Shown: positions 1-12,700 of the stretch, one piece after another | Numbering within the stretch: the first letter of the stretch is position 1 | How the letters are laid out: each line of letters opens with the position of its first letter | Assembly (NCBI RefSeq): GCF_001039355.2 | Contig: NW_019775575.1 | Location: 1 to 62,000 of the forward strand | Direction: 5' to 3' | Source of the DNA: Lingula anatina | Taxonomy: Eukaryota > Brachiopoda > Lingulata > Lingulida > Lingulidae | Length of the DNA stretch: 62,000 bases | Position numbers and translations under genes: made by a program | The notes under the pieces: generated by a model | Seen by the model: the letters and a program-made list of their open reading frames with translations, nothing else | Databases searched by the model: none | What the model was told of the DNA's origin: nothing

Positions 1-184
1 GTCCATGTTATTGGATTCATATAGGTCCTGTTTGAAGATGCCAAGTTACTCCTTTCTCTATAGCAAGTAAAATTTATTTTATTCACTAAGAGTGAGAAAA
101 CCACGTGAAAAAATTTTCATCTTAATAACAACCATTTTTACGATATTTTTTTACTGAAAAGGCATGATAAAATTAAATACTTAC

Positions 185-756
185 AATACAAATATTTCAT
201 TGTAAACTGGGTTGAGATTAGCCATCACTACCCGTGTTTTCTGGGTTTTCACCTCTGGGAACAATGTTCTTGGTTGGAGATCTAGAGCTACATAGGGGTC
301 ACTTAGTCCACTTCTGTCCAAACCAGGCAAGTTTGTGCAACTTATTACTGGAAAGACATTATGTCAACTTAATTTCTGTGTCAACTCCATTGGAAACACA
401 AGTTGCTTTTTAGCAGATGTCCATTTAACAGAACGCCGTCATTTAGGCCACATTAACGTATCAGTAATCTAATTGCATCCATACAGTTATCAATCAATTG
501 TTAAAAAAATATTGTTCCTTTTTATTTAGAAAAAAATGTAGCATTTCACTTTACATTATTCACCTTAAATATTTGCTTTAAAATACAATTTTAATCTTTT
601 AAAAATTAGCCCTATCTGCTATATTGATATTTAAATTTTTTTGGTTAAAGAGAAAAATGCTGTACCTTTGACAAACAGTGTGACCACCCCATGTGTCTCC
701 TCCATATATCCCACCTTCATGGCTACTTGACCATAAGATTCAAAGACAGGAGTGCT
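185..756 (-). CDS. UNC13D/BAIAP3-like gene, exons 23-24, start of C2B domain
   Basis: Exons 666-756 and 185-347 join (K|V split codon) to read [19 protein letters not shown], then [19 protein letters not shown], then [20 protein letters not shown]. That is the first half of a C2 domain with both first-loop Asp residues kept (LD and SDPY). The [10 protein letters not shown] stretch is the long loop typical of C2B in this family. The second Ca2+ loop lies in exons left of position 1. A weak continuation with an acceptor at 57 (minus strand, ending at the window edge) keeps the frame but does not look like C2 sequence, so it is not annotated. Confidence 0.85.
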
Positions 757-3700
757 CTGATACCAAAGTAATTGGGATAAATTAGTTGCCTTCCTAAATT
801 ACGATTCAAATTGCAATTGAATCCAAGATCCATTGTATTTTAAGAAAATCACACTTAATTTATGTAAATTTCTGATAGGTAATTAACTCTAAAAATATTA
901 ACTCACGGGTTGATAAGATAAAATATATGTGCTTCTGTTACTTTTTCCATTTTATGAAAAAAATGTGTCCTGTCCAGCAGAACTCACCACATCATCTGCC
1001 AAAGATTGAAAGTGCTGCAGTATAATCTCCTCAGTAGAGCAGGAGTTCAGCTGCAGACGATCTCTCAAGTTGCCATAGCAACCATCTATGTCTACATATT
1101 GCATTCCATTTTGGGTGAAATAACTGTGAAGAATGTCAACATACTGAAATATAAAATGGTTCATTTGTATGAATTCTATTTAATTGGGTTTTTGAAAGGA
1201 TACTTGTGAAAAGTTAAATTAAAAATAGATACAGAAACATTACAGCTGAGAGTATGTAATGCTCGAAGATAAACTACTTTCTGTTTTAGCCAATGGACTA
1301 GAATTTTTCCTGACTTTCATAAAATGATTTAATCTTATATATATATATATAAGAGAGAAAGACTGACCTTTTGAATTTGGGTATAATAATCTGGGTGTTG
1401 CTAAAATAAAAGAAAAGCATTAATTAATCAATTGAAGTAAAGTTTTAATTTTTTCTTTCAAAATAATAGAGAAATATGCATGCCAGTTTGTAAATACGAA
1501 TTCATATATAAATACTGTAGTTACTTACTCTGCTATATTGTATTTAACACATTTATAAAATTTATTTATCAATTTTTGATACCATTGTCATTACTATTAT
1601 AATTTTTTGCTGAGATACCAATATCACTTGAAATGCTAGACAAAAAGGGCCAAAACAGTCAAATAAATTATTAAACTAAAAACTTTAGGAACACAGACAA
1701 AAAAGGGAGCTTCATTTAGACCCCAATGTATAGATAATAAGTCATAAAATCTCACCCCATTCAGCAAGTCCTCATCAATGCAGCGCACTATGACCTTCCA
1801 TATAGCCGCCATTATGTGAGGGTATACTGATGACAAAAGGCGTTCATACAGAGTCTGTAAGTTACTGTCGATGTACAGGAGGAGAGAGTCCGTAGCATGC
1901 TGGATAGGATACAAAAAAAGAAAATCATGAATGGTATTGTTTTGCGCAATTATATAGAATCGATAACTATCACCTGGTTTACCACAGTGGTATCTTGGGG
2001 AAATTGAATTTGACACTGAAAGATACTTTTACGTGGATATTTTATGCTTCTAGTGTTTGGAATGAATTACCAGGATGCAAGCTTGGTTATAGAGTTCTGA
2101 TTCTACATAATCAATATCTTTGTCTTTTTAAAATTTTCTTTCGTTATTTTTCTCTTAGTGCAACTTACACCACTATGTGGCTTTTCTTTCCCTTTCTTGT
2201 CAGTCTCTGTAGTGGGAACGTTTGTGAATACAGCAATATGGCGTCTGATATCTGAACTCATTCGCTCGGCTATCTTCTGTAATAACTGGTCACTTTTCAT
2301 CAGCAAGTCACTGCTTGCTGTTTTCCTTAGCCTGTAATCAAAATCACAAATATGTAAAGTCAGTGATAATAAATACATAAAGTTTAGATTTTTCCTTTGT
2401 TGAGAACCATTGGTCATATTACGTTTATGTGATATATCCAGAGTTTCAAAGTCGATGTGTTCCAGCTTTTTCATTTTCAAATCTCCAAGCTAATCAGATA
2501 ACATACGTGGAAATTTGAAAGTAAAGAAACTGGACTACTGTGGGTCTGAAGCTCAAGCTAGTGTATTTGTATGTTGTAAAACATCATAATTTAAAAAATA
2601 AGATACCGTTGGACATACCGATGAAGTGTGCGCTCAGTTTTTCTGCCAATAGAGTCAGACTCATGTTTTAGTGAGACAGCCTCCACAACCTCTGTCCAGC
2701 GCAGTAACGCAGGAAGTTCCTTCAAGTACTGCCTTACATGCTCTATGTTATTGAGAGTGATGCAAAGCTGTAATAAAGAACAAAACAATCAAAATGTGTT
2801 AAATTGAGATATAAAATGTAACTAGGTAAAAAAATTATCTCTTTATTTATTATGAATCCCATCCTCTTCAGTGAACATGTAGAGGACCAGCTGGCAACCA
2901 TCAGGCCACTGCTGAGACTAACTATGGAGTTACTACATAGTTTATGTTATTGTACGTTTTAAAAAGTTTTAAAACAATATTGTGGTCATTTATACAAGCA
3001 TGACTGATTTTCGAATTTTGTACAAGAGACAGAAAGCTTTTGCTTTAATTACCTGATCTGTAATATCAAATGCCTCTCTGTCTTTGTCATAATAACCATT
3101 TCTCTCTAATATGCAGCTTATTTTATCAGCATATCTTCTGGCTCCATCACAAATTGTCTAAATAAAAAAACACTTCATGAATAGATTTTAATTTGTAAAT
3201 TTTATGATTATTTTGTACAATCATAATGATAAATAGAGACAAAGTGATGTAAGAACACAATGGATGATGATGTTTATGTCCCAGACCTTTGTGCTCCTTG
3301 TCAGCACAATGTTTTTATTCCAGTAGGAAGCCATTCTTCATGTTATCAGCCTTATTGTGTTTTTTTTTTATTTTTGAAAATTATAAAATGATCTTTTTTA
3401 TCTACCTCATAAACAAGCAAACCTTAAACTCATAAAACATTGGTCCTTTTTACTATTTCACCTTTTAAGACAGCATTATATTTTTGTGTCATAAGTTTTT
3501 TCTAACAGTACTTCTAACAAAAACAACTAGTAACCTTAGCCAACTTATTTACCATGGTGGATGATGAGAACAAAAGAACAGGATGCAAGGTATCTGGGAT
3601 ACACATACCTCAAGCATGAATGCGAGTTACATCACATCAGGGCCCTTTGTTCCTGCCATCTGCTAGATATAGGTCAGAAACACTACTACTCAGCAAGGTG

Positions 3701-6700
3701 TATGTGATATACACTCTATGCTTCCTGCCCCCCCCCCCCCCCACACACACACACACTTGTGCATATCAAATACACCACCCATACGTATCTGTTACTTACA
3801 TCTGTGATCTTTGTCACTCCCATCACAAAGGAATCTGCATCGCCAAAACATATTTGGTTCCACTCTGCAGTAATCTAAGAAGCAAACAACGGGACCATTA
3901 AAGTCTGCGCTGACTGAACTACATGAAATTCTTCTCATAGCACTGTGTTTTTGCCATAATGTGTATAGAGAGATTTTTGTGTAACCTTTGACAAAATAAA
4001 ATTAACTTGATAAAATAATGAAGTTATCACCTATGACACCTTTAAAGCAGTAAAATCAAACTGTGTAATCATTGGGTTGGCTAAGAGTAAAAACATTAAC
4101 TGTATCTTCTTTGATGGAAGATGATTTGATGTCTACAAGTGATATTGGTTTACCTTTGCAAAACAAGAGAGCACATCCACTGAAGAGTTGGAATATTTCA
4201 CAAGAGATGTAACAGGGACAAACTGAAATATAACAAAAATTTAGAAATTAGTATTTTTCAATTATGATCTCAGTGGCATGTATATGATAAATTGAAATGG
4301 GTAGGAGTTTCTTAATGTAATAATTATGCATCCTTTTTATCTTTAAAATATTTTAAAACGTACAGAAAGGAGCTTTGTAATTGCATAAAGGAGTTATTAT
4401 AAAACTACAACCAAATCCATTCCTAACTTACATCTCTGTCTATTTCCAGAGATTTTTCTATTCTTTTGTCACACTCAATTTTAAATGTCTGCAACCAAAA
4501 TATCACAGCATCCTTGAACCATTCAGTATAGTCCCTCAATGACATCTTGAAAAGATCTCTGGAATGAGAAATGTTTGAATAAGAGGAAAATGATTAGCAT
4601 AATTATGTTGTGCACATTAAAAAAACACCATCACAAACTCTGAGAACGTCTGTCCATGAAGTATATCATACAATTTTTACCTTCACTTATTTTTTTCAAG
4701 AAGTATGACTAGTTCTTATAACTAGGAAAAATAAAATAAAAATATTTTTCCAAGTCTCAGTGAACAGCTGAAAGAATTTGTACAGAACTGTTAATTTTTT
4801 TTGCCATTACCTGCTACTGCAGTTGCTTTTCACTGACTCATGTAGTTTTTTCAGGTGCAGATACAACTTGAGGGATATCTTGCTGGCCCTGTTCACATTG
4901 TCTGGAAACTTTTGGTATCGAAATAAATACTTATTCATCTGTAGCATCAATGCTTGTGCCTTACAGGAAAACTGAAGAGAAAATTAATTTCATTAGAAAC
5001 ATGTTTCCAATATTCATTGAGTAAATTTAAGTAATTTTTTTTTGTAAAAGTTTTAAATAATTCTAAGAAAGACATAAAATCTTATCAAATCACTTTGAAC
5101 TGAAAATAAATTTTAATCAAATGTTGATTACGAAAAAAATCAGCAGACACACAAACTTACAATTCTATCCATTGCCAGGGACACATGCTTGAAATAGTCA
5201 ATGCCCATACTGAGAAAAAACTCTTTGTGAGCTGTTGTAGGAGTTGACAAGATGCAAGCCTCATCTATGAGTTCAACCAGACCTGCTGTCTCTGGTATTA
5301 CACTATCAATCTGATCAGACCTGATTTCATCTGCTTTCGCCTCGATCCAAGTATTGACATCAGACTAAAATATGAAGTCAGGTTCAAGTTACAGAACTTC
5401 ACAGTCATTGATCTGTAGATAAGTTATTGTATTTTATCCATTTAAGATTTATAATCACAAAGAAAGTAAAAAAATATTATTACTAATTTTGTAAAAGAAA
5501 TATTGCAATGTCTGCTCACCAACCTGTATTTGTGCATGGATACGATCTTTCAGTGGTGCAAAGGCAGATCCACTGCTGTCAATTTTTAAATGGATGAGTC
5601 TCAGTATTAAACTGAAAAGGCAAACAATACATATAATTTTACAACACTTTCTTTTATTTTTTTATTTGAACTTTACATGATGTAAAACATATTATAGATT
5701 ATTCTGATCTTGATACATAAAAAAGTTGTGATAAAAATATAATTATCACATCAAGATGAAATAATAGTGAAGTCTTTTAAGATAAGTCTTTGAGATTTTG
5801 CATTTTTAGCTGTCTTACCTGAGCTGGGCTGCCAGTTGTTCAAAGTGCGCAGTGTCTGGAGGAAACACTTGTGGCAATTGTGCCAGGGAGTAAAGGTAAT
5901 GCTGCGTGTAGGACTGGCAAGCTCTCAAAAACATAGACAACTGAAAAGATTTACAGATGCAGTTATAATTATTTTGTCTAATATGTTATCAGAACTCATG
6001 TAATATTACAATAAATATTAAGTACATATAGACTAATTTCTGTATATTATTTTCAAATTTGTGAAAAAAAAATAGACATCTAAGAAATGTATGCATATCT
6101 TACCATATCCTAAAGTTACATGCTGAGATGCCATAAGAGTATTTTAAAACCTTCTTAAATTTGCATGTCATCAGCCACAGAATGTTAAAAGATGTGATTG
6201 CTCACAACAACACAGGTGTTTTGGAACAGTGGCTGTTTTAACGTCGTAAGATTTTAATCAAAAATATTTCTCATCAATCCATACCTCTGTCTCTGTACAA
6301 ACTGCTCCCAGCGGTCTAAGCTGAATCAAGGCTTGTTCCATTGAGATCATGGCACCAGAAATTTGGCGGTCAGTAAAACTGGGCTTTTCACTGGACGCTG
6401 TCCACTCAAGAAATAATACCAATTCTCTACAATCAAAAGAAGTTATTATCGATAATGAAACATTTAAACATGTCAAGTGCCAAAGAATATTACTGTTGTG
6501 GGACATTGTGAAAGGTTTTTAATTATTTTGTTTAAATATCACTTTGGGCACCATTTTTCAACATATAAATATGTTGACAACAAGACTGTTAGATGGAGAT
6601 GTTTTCAATCATAGACAAAAAAAAAGAAACACGAACAAATTGAAAAACAATGAAATAAATATTGTCTATAAAACAACTGACTTACATTAGGCATTGTGTC

Positions 6701-9700
6701 ATTCGAGAGATATTATTCCTATCTGCAAACTTCTCTAAAATTTTCTTGGTTGCTGCTGAGAGTTCTACTATGTCTTCTTCATTCTTGTACTCAGCTGCAT
6801 GATTGTACATTTTTTCCACTACCTCATAATAGTCTTCTAAAGAGCACTGGTCATCTTCTCTCTGAAAAAATACACTAAAATAAGTCTTATCTTATAAAAT
6901 TTTGTGTTGGTCACTTACGTATCAAGCTTTGTAAATCTCACCATTAAACCAAAAGGAGAGTTCAGAGTAAACAAACAAACAAACAAACAAACAAAATCCA
7001 ACAACAGTGTAATAAAATAGAAATGTGAGGGCTATGATGATATTTATCACTCACATTTTTTCACTATATTTAGGGGCCTACAACATTACAGACCTGTTTA
7101 ATGTATATTATGGGCATAGCTCTTCAGATAAATAAACCTGGTTTACTTCCTGATCTTAACAGAGCACCTTCAGAGATACCCAAGTCATTCATGTCTATAC
7201 AATAAAGCAAGATAAGTGGACTTGATATGCTGTATATGGCCCCCTTCCTACTTGATAACTTTATTGATTCACAACACGACTCCAGATTTTTGTCCTAAAT
7301 CTGGCTGATAATTGATGGGGTGTGCTATGTTGTTTCAGGACGTTACCTGTGTGGGAATAAGGTTAAGCTGCAGTCGAAGGCGGCCATGCTGGTTATTCTG
7401 TGAATTTCCATGCTTCTTCATGTCAAACCACCTATCAATGGGAGTTGTGCTCAAATCCTGAAACAGTTGCCAATTTTAAGATAATTCTCAATGAAATATT
7501 GAAAAGTTTTACAAGATTCTCATTTTAATATCATCAGCAATTTTTTTTCTTTATAGATAATATACATTCTATAAATATAGGTAATGCCATGGTATCAGAT
7601 GCTCATTCTGAAATTATTATATAGTAATATGCTGTAAAAAAATTCAAATCCAGTCATAATTTTTTTTTTCAAATTCGAAAAATAAATAAAATACCTTGAG
7701 TGGCACTGCCACCATACCCATGAGATCATCAAAGTGATGGCTGTTTTCAAGATTGTGCTTGATAGCCTTCAAGAAACTAAGAAAGAAAACATGATTTTAT
7801 AATAATACAAATCTTATTTCTCAATATTACAAAATCTGGGCAGCTTGATTCCCAAGTTTTAAAATGTGAATCAAAAAACAAACAAAAGAAAAAAAAAGCA
7901 AAATCACACACTTGAAATTCTAAATATTTCTTTAACGTTAATTTATGAAATAAAATGTTGCCTGAAATTATCGTCTTACAATGGTTATTTGAAAGATTAA
8001 AACTAAAAAGTAGATGCTCACTTTTTGAATCCTGAAGGTTTTTTATGACATGGTGCTTCACTTGAGCAGCAGCGACAACCTCCATCATGATTCCAAAGAT
8101 ATACATGAAGTTCTTCTTTAGGCAAATTATGAACTGGGCTGAAATTAAATTATTCTTTATTGCTTTTGATACATACACCATTTTCAGCATATTTGTGATA
8201 GTGTTATTGAAGTGAAATGAAATTTAACCCCCCACTCTACTTGATAAATAAGCTGCTATTTACTACTGTCCAGAAAAATATTGTCCTTCAAAGTACTCTC
8301 AAGGTCAACTGGGTTGCTTTGACGTTTCATGGTATAACTGGTATTTGACCTTGAAAACAGTTTAATTAATAGGTTTGTAATTCCATAAAGAATGATCATT
8401 GGTAAATAGAGGGATAACTATGTTTCTAGGTGCTAGGTGAGGTATCCATGTAATTATGGTTGACCTCAACACTGATGAAAAATGCTAACCACAACAATGC
8501 ACGCACACAATGGTGACCACAGTTTGAGGTAGGGCAATAAAAGAATGACATCTAGGGTCCATGGTAACCTTGTAACTTAATATAAGCCCAAAAATTTGTT
8601 TCAGAGTATTGAAAAGCACATCTTGAAAAGTGTTTTGTACATGTCTATATGAGTGTTAAATATATTTTCAACTGGGGGAGGGATTAATTTTGGATTGAAG
8701 ATGAAGTTAATGAGGATCTTCTAAAGCAGAAAATCAGCAATTTGTTAGTGATATACATGAGAAGGCTTCAATTTTCATAAAATCCCAAAGTTCAAAACAA
8801 GCCAAATTTTGCACACACACCATGACATTTTTTTCTCTTTTTTTTTTTTTATTGAATTTTTCCAACTTACAGTATGAATTCCTCATTCCACCTGGGTGAC
8901 AAGGTGCCCTTGATAGTTTGTGTCTTGTAGGCATCACTGCATTCCAAGGAGGGCTGCCTTTGTTTTAGTTTACGAGAAGGAAGTGGGGAATTCTTTGGGG
9001 ACCCCTGTGCCCACTGTTCTTTATCTATGTCAAGATTAGAGGACCCCTGTTGGACTAGACCTAGAACGCAGTAGGGGTCATTGCTTCCTAGAACAGAAAA
9101 TAAAATCGGGTGTCAAAATTTATTTCATTCACCTGTCTATACTTTCTGATTAAATTGGCTACCAATTTTAATTGATTCCTCTCTATCTATTCTTCTAAGT
9201 ACCTATCTATTTACTTGTAATGATTGTCATTTAAATAGTATTTCTTGATCATCTCAACCCTCCTTTACCTTGAGCCTCACTATTAAAAAAATACTTAATT
9301 AAAACGCTAAAGAATTTATTATTATTATGATTTTTGTTAAAATTGCGTATATTAACATATTTCTCTCAAGACTGTGGTAAAAAGCAACCAATCACAAAAA
9401 CTGATAAGCAAGGCTGTCACATATTAACTTGATTAGAAAGTACACAATGATATTTAATTCCAATATATTGGGCCATGAGACCTCATGAGATGAGAGTAAT
9501 GCACCTGATATCTTCTCAATCACTTTTAATTAGAACTGCTTATCTTGCCCTATATATTATACAGTATCACTACAGATCAAATACCTCTCTCTCTTTCTCT
9601 CTCTCTCTTTTTTGTAGGCTTACCTTTTTTATCAACCATTTTCAAGTTTGTAGCCTCGACTATCACGACATGAACATTTGCCACAGTTGCCTGTATGAAA

Positions 9701-12700
9701 TAAAAAGAAGAAATAACTTTTCAAAACTGAATTTTATGTCTAAAAGATGTGGGTTACAGCTTTTCTGGCTTGTCCCTATGCACTGTAAGCAGGTGGATAG
9801 CTGGCTGTCTGTCCATTGCTCTCTCCCAGACTATTGCAACATCCCACATAAACTTTTTTAATCAAACAAAAATATGAAAAAGCTATTTTCTCACCAGGTG
9901 CTTAGTGTGAGTTGTCGTCTTCAGGCAGTTCAATTTTCTCATATTCTTCCTTGTGCCCTTATGATTTCAACAGCTGAAACCTTGGCCTTTTATTTCAAAA
10001 CCAATGCCATTCAGTAAATAATATAAGATCAAGTTAACTGTTTCTGATCAGAAGCTAGTTATTTAATACCACTGGTCACTTGCGCACATCCCTTAACAAT
10101 ACTTGTTTACTGCATTTACATGTCCCATGGTGGATGTTTCTTTCCGCCTCACGTTTCCAACAATAGATAATTACCAAACTGCCATCCAAAAATAGATACA
10201 ATTTAGGTGTGGTAGGAGTGTAAAAGTTGTCTTTCTTCTGGAGATTTAAAAATGGGTTATCTGCCTGGAGGTTGTATGATTTTTGGTCCAACTATTATCT
10301 CTTTGCCACTGTCTAATACCAGGATGTCACAAACTTTTATAATTTGTCCGAATTCTATGGAATTGTGGTAAGATTAAATGCTTGAGACTGTAGTAAAAAC
10401 TTGAAAATTGCGTGGAAAGATGATTTTCCGCCAGTGTAATTTCTTTCACTTTGAAAATTGACAGCAAATTTTCTTTATAAAAAAGTCATTCATCATTTTC
10501 TTATGAAGTAAGCACATTTATTGTGATTTGAATTTATTTTGCACAGTTTAAAATACCCTAATGTTCTAAGAGCTATAGGTAATTTTTTTGTGTCAGATAT
10601 ACAGGTAGTAGTGAATTACAAAGGTATTTGAAAAAAGGAGACCAATCAAAAGAGATACCGATAAGGAAGTAGTTAAAAACTTTTTTCTAAGAATTTGAAA
10701 TACATGCTTCTCTTTAACATTATTGTCTTTCTCAGATTAATGTAGCAACTTTTTTACTCAATGTAAAATGTGCCATTTTCACACTAGGATGAGATACCTT
10801 CTTTAAGCTCTTAAGCGTATTTATTCTTTCAATAATTGTGATTTTGGTCTTTCAGTTTAGAATCAATTCTGATACCATTCAAGTTTGCAGTTATTATTTT
10901 TTTCCTTTTTTTTGAAAGGGTGGGGGGCAGTTAATGAAATATGGATCAAAAGATTTTCCAGACAGTAAAATTACTTTCACGTCTTTACAAACTTCACATA
11001 CCCAAAATTCCATCTGTAGTTCTTACATAATGATAAAAGCTCAGTGAAAGTCTCCTGGTCACACTGACCAGTAGATGACCATTTACCTGACCAACAGACT
11101 GTCCATTTATCATTCAGTGAATTTTTCTTGAATATGAACCCATAAAGAGATACAATATACAGCAGTAAAATTGAAATCAAACCTACAAAAGCCATTTCAC
11201 TTAAAGCTATCAGTTATACTTTTTATATGGCAGCTATATGTGGGTTAATTTATTTACATGTGCATTGATTCATTCTAAGAATTTTATTGTTGTTGTGTGA
11301 AACTTCACAAAATTCCATTGCACATTAAAAGATACCAGTTGGTTAGGTTTTATATGTCCATCACTTCCTGCAATACCTTGAAAGATGTTTATCTGTTCAT
11401 TTATCTGTTCATTCGCAGTTTTGCAAATAGACAAATATTGACAGTACTCAAGATATTTCTTAATGACTATACAATAATTTTTTGTATGACATTGCCGTAT
11501 GTTATGCAATACACATGGAATCTAAGAGTTCTTTAGAACCAGAATGTACTAGTGTATGTGGCACTTATAAAAATGACCAAAACATAATCTACCAAAAACC
11601 AAAATTCATGATTTTTTTACTGAATTCCTAAGGTACATTCGGCAGAAACCCCCAAATATTTTTTTCTAAATGTTTAACAGATTCATTAAAAAAATTTTAA
11701 ATGGCACAAGCACTATTAAATATTTCGAAAGTCTGCACGCATACCTTAGACCTGCACATATATATATATATATATATATAATCCATACATGCATAAACCA
11801 TCTTAGCTTATCGCAAAATAAATACTCACATATTAACTAAGGCCTGGCAACAAGCAATATTTCTCTTCTTCTCACTTGAGAAATCAAATAAAATCTCAAG
11901 AAATGGGCAACACTCAAGTATAGTTCTGGTAGTTATAGGTTACACTCAAGTATTTAATGGGAGCAGGCAGGCCGCTCTATGTGTCATGCAAGCAATTGGA
12001 TTCAAGACAAGTACTTCTGTGCTTTCGTCACATTTCTGTAATGGTGCACATTTGTTTCTATTATCGTCACTGCTCTAAATCAAGCCTGATATTCTATACA
12101 TACATGTATTAGTCAGTATATCTAATGCAGGGCAGGTCTTCCTATAAATTGCTGCAAGTCTAATGTTTTACTTAATTACTCATAAGCTGACAAAGGCATG
12201 TACTTTAAATTAAATTATGGACATTAGTGATGTGATAGTATACATGAGTCTGGAATTTAGGAAGTAGGGTGTATCCAGACAAGGCTTTTTGCAGATGAAA
12301 AAAAAAATGTGAAATGATTTATAAAAGATGTAAACATTACCTTTCTCTTTCCATGTTCTTCCATGCTGTCTAAGCTGCTGCCATGACTTGAGGGAACTTT
12401 TAAAGCCTAGACGAAAAATATAACATGATTCAGTGCACAAGCCTCACGTAAAAGTTGATATTATCAGCGTTATTTATTTGAATCTCCTTCACCTTACTAG
12501 GTGCCCACTGGGCTTGTCAAATTACCAGGCCAGTATAAACACATTATTTACTTTAAGACTTAATTCAATCAGAAATAATAAATGATGAAGGTATTTCAAG
12601 TTGAACTCTTGCTATCTTGAATTTATGATTGCTTATAATAACTCTTTTCCAGTTTAAATTAAAATTGAGCGATGATAAATTCCTTATATGCTGTCTTAAA

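Noticed and set aside
1-57. Possible further C2B exon of the UNC13D-like gene at the window edge
   Set aside because: The phase fits and an AG acceptor exists, but the peptide does not resemble a C2 domain and the exon is cut by the edge.
9893-9990. Minus-strand exon-like piece reading [17 protein letters not shown]
   Set aside because: A stop comes before the only donor, and no acceptor gives an open frame joining the neighbouring phase-0 exons.
10977-11195. 72-codon minus-strand frame beginning with a hydrophobic helix
   Set aside because: AT-rich random sequence often gives such helices; no splice partner or family match within the UNC13D-like intron.
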